Below, piece after piece: positions 56,054 through 61,099 of a stretch of 61,099 nucleotides of DNA. Origin of the DNA: Mesostigma viride (lineage: Eukaryota > Streptophyta > Mesostigmatophyceae > Mesostigmatales > Mesostigmataceae). Positions within the stretch are counted from its first letter, which is position 1. Every line of letters starts with the position of its first letter. Below the pieces are notes generated by a model. That model was not told the DNA's origin and ran no database searches. It saw nothing but the letters and a program-made list of their open reading frames with translations. The position numbers were made by a program, and so were the translations under genes. The DNA lies in assembly GCA_009746045.1 (NCBI GenBank), contig RPFO01000156.1, forward strand, positions 508,278-569,376, given 5' to 3'.

Positions 56054-59000
56054 TTAAAAAGTGCATTGTGCCAAATTCTTAGGGCAGTGTTTTGGCCAAG
56101 GAAACCAGACATTCACGCCCCCACAACACACGCACATGTACAAAAGCGAGCAGAATAACGCTGCCATGGAAATGAGGCAAAACAAACTCTTCAACATGCA
56201 GTTACCCAAAGCGCACAGGCAGCAGGCATCTAGGACAAGTAAGCGAGACGAGAGGAAGACGAGGTAAGTTAGACCTCTCTGGGTGTATGATGGCTCCACC
56301 CAGCCTTGACAAAATAAACCTATGCATTTCTGGATACGCAATTCTCTTCAAAAAAGGACTTCCAAACTCATTCCTCTCTCCCCCCCCCCGTCCAGCCCAC
56401 CCTTTCCCAACATTACCCCATGCATACAAGCTACCAATCATGCTTCTCCAGTCCAATCCTACACACTTCGATTAATCAGGGTAAAATCTCATTCAGCCAG
56501 TTGTCCAGTCGAACCCAAACCAAGCCTATGAAGGCAAACTAAACCGACCACAATCCTGTTCTTGATGAGTAGAATTTAAACTAAATTCACAAACAATCCC
56601 AGGCTGAATTGGAGCACCTCGGTCCTGGTTAACTTCAACACCCCAGCTTACCATGGCTGCTATGCATGCCAAATACTCAATTGCACACTCACACACTCCC
56701 CATCCCCATTTTGCTCCAGCTCTTAAGATCCACACCCAGGCCATCCAGTTTTCAAGCATATCTCCAGAAAGAAGTCCTCACCAAATGGCGCCTGTCGCAA
56801 GCTCCCCACCGCCATGAAAGGAGACACTGACCCCGTAGTGGCAGGTGTTGGTGCATCCTTTACCGAGGCAAAGGCCAGCGAGGTGAACACGGTCAGGTGC
56901 GCTTTGTGGGAGAGAACGGCATCGGTGGCCTCGTCTTCAAGCATGGGTGAAAGGAGGCACTCCGCAAGGCAGCGGCTGGATGTGGCGCAGAAAGACATCA
57001 ACTGCACGTGGCAAGAAGAAAGGTAGCTAGGGCTTTAGATGGGTTATTTTATGGACCAGTTATGGGAATACCCTTAACCAGATTGGAGTGGCAATTTACG
57101 GGGAGGAAAAGAGGGCGTCGGGACGAAGATTTTCATGTTCTGGAAAGTTTGGAACAATCTATATTACTAATTTGGCAAGGTGGGGGGTATCTAGCAGTAT
57201 CCAGGGCATCGCGACTACGCGGCCAATAAAAAAAAGCTGGGAATTACTGAACACCAATATGAAAGAAGCGGACCTACTAACCACCAAACCGCGCGAAGCG
57301 CCCAGCAGGCGAACAAGCTGCACTTCATCGCACAGGGAGCGCAGCGAGCACCGACCTGTTCAGCGGGCAGCTAGCGAAGCGAGCACCATACCGTTCAGTG
57401 GGCAGCGAGCAAAGTGACCACCGTATTGTTCCCCTCTCCGGAGCGCAGCGAAGTACCACGGACTACGAAATAGGTGCAGCGGGCTACTATACGCGTAGCG
57501 GGCAGCGGGCAGCGGGCTGCGGGCAGGGCAGCGGGCAGCGGGCAGCGGGCAGCGGGCTACTATACGCGCAGCGGGCAGCGGGCAGCGGGCAGCGGGCAGC
57601 GGGCAGCGCAGCGGGCAGCGGGCAGCGGGCAGCGGGCAGCGGGCAGCGGGCAGCGGGCAGCGGGGCGGGCAGCGGGCAGCGGGAAGCGAGCAGCGGGCAG
57701 CGGGCAGCGGGCAGTCCCTCTACCGCTCAAAAGGTCTCTCTACCGCCCAAAAGTGACCTTCTTTGACTGGGCGAAGCCAGCTGGTCCCACTAGTAGTGAC
57801 TAAAGTCTACTTGTAAACATATTTCTACCTTTGTGCGTCCTGAATCAGCTTCCATGAAAAGCAATACGCGGTCGCCTCTACGATGCACTTCCATCCCCAT
57901 TTACAGCCCCACTCTAACATAAGACCCGCTAAAGGGGTAGAAGGTGGCTGGTCAGCCACCACCGTTCCACAAGGTTTACAGATACAATGCTGCCCATCTT
58001 GCCAATCGCAACTAAGGTGCAGCAGCGTTAACGCCTACAAAATTGGCCATGTCGGCACTGGCCTTCATTACCCGCAAGGACAACACAGACCAAATGTCGG
58101 GTTGAACCCCATAAACATGGCATTATGCCGTGAACACTGCGTCCTTACCGCATCATCTTCTGGTGTTTCTTGCTCGGTGTTCAGACACGGAGGCCGGGAT
58201 GCATGTGGTACAGTGCCATTCTCCCCGCCAGCGGTAAGGGGGACAGGAAAGACGCTGTCGGGGAGCCTGCTGGTCGGGACCACGGTCGTGGCACCGTCAC
58301 CTGCATGAAAATAACCAGGAATGGCGTGGCTGCCTCGGTCATGGATTAACGTAAAGTGTGCGCCGACGCATCTCAACGCAATTCAAAGGGAGCAAAACTT
58401 CATGACGTGAGGCTGCAGGTTGGTAAAGAGTGGAAGCATCGCTACTTGACGGAGATTAGTCGTGCCAAGGCTATGTTGCTGCATCTGAGGGACGATCGTT
58501 AAGGAATCTGGGATATACTGCTAAAAAAACCGGCGCGATGGCTCATGATACGCCAGTGGACGTAGGAGGATCGATGGCGTGTCTGCGTGAGGAGTCACAT
58601 TATTTGTCACTGCAGACCACACGATCAGAAAGTTGAGCGTCTCCTACACAGATCATCCGGCAGCCATTGCGTTTCCTCTCACTAACATATTGCCATGGTG
58701 CATGGTTCCACTGAGATGGTCAACCTAATGTTTTCAATAATGACCCCATCTTAGTATCGGTTGCTTAACCCGTTTTTTTTTTTTTTTTTCAATTAGAACG
58801 CGATATATCGCGATGTAAGCTTTTTTTAGAACGCGTATAGCACCTAAGGAATTTATTTTTTTCATGGTCATGTATATACTTTCCTGAAAGCCCATAAATC
58901 AATCTCTTTTTTAAGCTACTCAGACCTACAAAATGCTAATTCATTAGAGAGATACACTGGTTTGAATACAGGGGGGTCTGACCATGACCGCGATTTGTTG

Positions 59001-60381
59001 AACCTAGGTCACAAGTCATTTGCTTATTCACAAATGGTTCATGAAAAAAATCTGGCTTCTTGCATGAGCTATGGGCAACATATGCAGGCTTTGTGGAACA
59101 AAACTCAGGCCCATTGGGCCACTGGAGCTATTTTTCATTAGCATCACAAACACAACGCAGTACAACGCAGTGGGGAAAATGAGAGCCCTTCACAACATGA
59201 CGCAACGACACGAGCCCCATAAACGGGGCCATAGTCAGCTTGGAGGGTCAAAACGTTGAAAATAGGTGTTGTATAAGTTATACAGCATCAAACATGCATC
59301 AAACATCATGACTGGATGACCTAATATGACTGAATCAGGCAGCCATAGCCAAAGCACCAACCACTCTCACAATGTGTTGAGCACGTGCCTTGTGGCAAGG
59401 GCGGTGCTGGGTATTCATTCCATAACGCGTGCAATTACTGAAAGAAAGAGCCACGTGTAATGCAAGGCTTGGATACGTTGAGTGATCCATGAGCTAGCAT
59501 GCAGGCAAAGATGACGGTGGAATGCATGCTAGAAAATGGTGGCCCGATGCTAACAACACATGATTATACACCATGATTATGGGCACCTAGCTGATCTTAT
59601 TGCACAATCAACGCAGTATAAACAATCAACATCCAATCCTCACGATATATGCACGGCTTGACGACGTACACAGCACCTAATTACTGCACAACTGCAACCT
59701 GCTATGGCTGACATGCAAGCAATCAGCTGTGTCGAGTAGGATGGCGGTCTTAGAGAGGTTGAAGGTCGGTAGAAATAAGTGGAAAACTGGCAGAAAATAG
59801 GTAGAAACATGATATACTTCCGCACGCACTATTGAGCAGTGGCAGAGGCCATTTCCAGGAAAATACAGCATACCGTAGCAATAGCCACGGTCACGCCTTA
59901 CGCTATTTGCAGGCACCATCATGCCCGGAGCTACCCAATAAAAGTCTGCCACAAATCTCGGTTTAGCCGAGTCCGGGCGTTCGGAATGAAAAAACATGTG
60001 TAAAGAAGTCGAAACACCATGGAAATACCAAGCATGGTGCCGCAGCAGACCCGAGTCTTGCCGTAATAATATGTATGCCGGTTTTCAGGGTTTCCGCATG
60101 AAAGTTGGGTGAGAAACTGGAAAAACTACGTTTCCATTGCCCCAGTACCTCAAAAACTAGGTAACGCATGTGCGGGTGTTGGCTAAGCATGGCTAACCAA
60201 GTAAGGTATCCGGTACGGACCTACACGATGTATCGCGTTGTAAGAAAGACGGGTTAAAGCGATGGAGGAACTTACCGGCTAGGCCGCAATATTTAAGAGA
60301 ATTGTCGGCTAGGCAGCAAGTTCCAAGCACCATGGCAAGCAAGAGGATAGCTGCCCGCCATCCCCCGCCAGGGTTCTGCAT
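56054..60381 (-). CDS. Small secreted or membrane-anchored protein, four-exon model
   Basis: Exons 60381-60276, 58300-58149, 57001-56782 and 56229-56054 join with matching phases (1, 0, 1) to 217 residues. Donors are AGCCG|GTAAGT, GATGCG|GTAAGG and ATTTG|GTGAGG. Acceptors are TTTCATGCAG|GT, CACGTGCAG|TTG and ACTTGTCCTAG|AT, the last with a long pyrimidine tract. Exon 1 encodes a signal peptide (MQNPGGGWRAAILLLAMVLG then TCCLADNS). The middle is Pro/Thr/Ser-rich with an NGT sequon, then LMSFCATSSRCLAECLLSPM. The last exon holds a hydrophobic helix (SLFCLISMAALFCSLLYMCV) followed by a Cys/Trp-rich tail; it could be a membrane anchor. AATAAA (56053-56048) abuts the stop. Function unknown; extra exons are possible. 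Confidence 0.5.
57158..57793 (+). mobile_element. Helitron-like non-autonomous element, copy 2
   Basis: Starts TCTATATTACTAATTTGGC after an A and ends AGCCAGCTGGTCCCACTAG before T, the canonical A|T Helitron target. The 3' stem lies next to GGGCGAAGCCAGC. 636 bp. It lies in intron 2 of the minus-strand gene and contains a GCAGCGG array. No Rep/helicase coding. Confidence 0.75.
57480..57715. repeat. (GCAGCGG)n heptanucleotide array
   Basis: About 28-30 GCAGCGG units with occasional deletions and two copies of CTACTATACGCG, inside the Helitron-like element. Its length largely explains the size difference from copy 1. Confidence 0.95.
58310..60270. other. Intron 1 of the minus-strand gene
   Basis: AT-richer DNA without recognisable repeats, apart from a poly-T run at about 58773-58789. 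A 68-residue frame at 60070-59870 (SAKPRFVADFYWVAPGMMVP) might be an unmodelled exon, but I found no phase-compatible splice pair. Confidence 0.35.
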
Positions 60382-61099
60382 TTTTCTAAAACGGTGCTAC
60401 TAAATCGGGCCAATTTTGTGGTTGTGGTAACGGGCCAAGTTTACAACAGCATGGCGGCCATTGTTTCCGCTCAACCATCTATTGGGCGGTAGCGTCGGCA
60501 TTATCTCGCACCCTGCCACGTGGTATTAGACAGTTGTCAATTATGTACGTACGCTGTAGTCGACAAGTGGAAGGGAGATCCAAACTTTTATTTCTCTAAT
60601 TTGCCTTTTTTTCTTGCAAGAAGTATCTAAGTGCGGCGGAACCGCGGCGGCCTCTGGTCTTCCCGCGTTAGCCAAACACTCCTTTTCGCCAGCCTAAGCG
60701 TTTGGCTAAGCGGTGGCTAAGCGCGGGCATGGACGACACGAGATATGGGAGTGACAGAGACCATGCATGACGCGCGTTAGAAATACATGGTCAGGGTAAT
60801 TGTGATGATGATGGTGCCGAATTGATGTGGCACACAAGTGAAATGTGGCAGACATGCGGCGGGGCACGTGACAGGTGGCAGGCGTTGCCAAGGCCACACA
60901 CACGTGGCTGACAAGTGACGGGTGAAGGCAATGGATGTCAGGTGCCATGATGGTGTTTGTTTGTTTGTTTGTTGGAAGGTGAAGCGATGTGAGATGAGGT
61001 GGAACAAGCAGAAGACCGGGCAAGCATCAATCGCAAATCACCGAGACGTTTTGCAAGACATGATCGCCGCCAAAGAAAGAAATACATACTGCGTAGTAA
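60382..61099. other. Upstream region of the minus-strand gene
   Basis: Expected promoter/5' UTR side. It contains GTGGCA and CACGTG-core phrases (60866, 60900), a (TTTG)4 run at 60955-60972 and a three-fold GGCTAAGCG phrase near 60700-60722. No gene recognised. Confidence 0.35.

Noticed and set aside
56061-56273. Plus-strand exon ending at a perfect donor GACGAG|GTAAGT
   Set aside because: The minus strand here gives a phase-matched terminal exon with a hydrophobic helix. The plus frame is short and unsupported by an upstream exon, though it is not formally excluded.

Overview
The window looks like nuclear DNA of a streptophyte, most likely a charophyte-grade green alga or an early land plant. 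The best evidence is an intact ABI5/AREB/ABF-type (group A) bZIP gene with the plant-specific conserved blocks and C-terminal LRRTRS motif. It lies head to head with the 5' end of a HOP/STI1 co-chaperone gene. Both have GC-rich exons, GT-AG introns and long repeat-rich introns. No bacterial operon structure, CRISPR array, rRNA or convincing tRNA was seen. The species cannot be named from this sequence.

Layout. 1-6.2 kb: host genes HOP (minus, partial) and ABI5-like bZIP (plus), sharing a 1.18-kb divergent upstream region. 6.2-15.1 kb: a graveyard of non-LTR (LINE) fragments on both strands, including a decayed ORF1, a YADD reverse-transcriptase (RT) piece and several RT C-terminal pieces. Many end in a conserved CAAC-loop hairpin followed by a short AT-rich repeat tail. 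Small SINE-like elements share this 3' end. 15.1-16.5 kb: a cluster dense in the motif GTGACA, plus CCCAGTTT repeats. 16.6-18.0 kb: dispersed repeat R1 (second copy at 41.3-42.7 kb). 20.5-23.3 kb: dispersed repeat R2 (second copy at 43.2-43.9 kb) followed by a broken Penelope-like RT that is interrupted by a 669-bp tandem duplication. 24.1-26.5 kb: a probable host gene for a very acidic protein, with a 39-nt microexon and a 460-bp GGGA tract in an intron. 27.3-33.4 kb: decayed retroelement pieces around a (GGGCAA)n array and a roughly 300-unit (CAA)n array. 34-40 kb: diffuse repeats, an unidentified decayed coding region and a Copia-type RNase H remnant. 40.0-45.7 kb: a candidate CACTA-type DNA transposon of about 5.7 kb whose ends are packed with CTGAG/CTCAG motifs. 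It contains R1, R2, a second CACTA-like end built from TTGACA motifs, and a Helitron-like insertion. 46-47.5 kb: a gag-like ORF and LTR-like sequence. 47.7-54.0 kb: a higher-order tandem array of a 40-bp minisatellite that is open in nearly all six frames. 54.1-55.8 kb: a glutamine-rich antisense ORF ending in a 2A-like DVEANPGP motif. 56.0-60.4 kb: a probable minus-strand host gene for a small secreted or membrane-anchored protein, with a second Helitron-like element in an intron.

The host genes do not form a functional cluster. HOP serves Hsp70/Hsp90 protein folding and the bZIP is an abscisic-acid/osmotic-stress type regulator, so the divergent pair could be co-regulated by stress, but this is inference. 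Most of the remainder is transposable elements, their nested insertions and unusually long simple-sequence arrays. All intron-exon models were read by eye from splice signals and phase. Repeat relationships come from visual comparison within the window.
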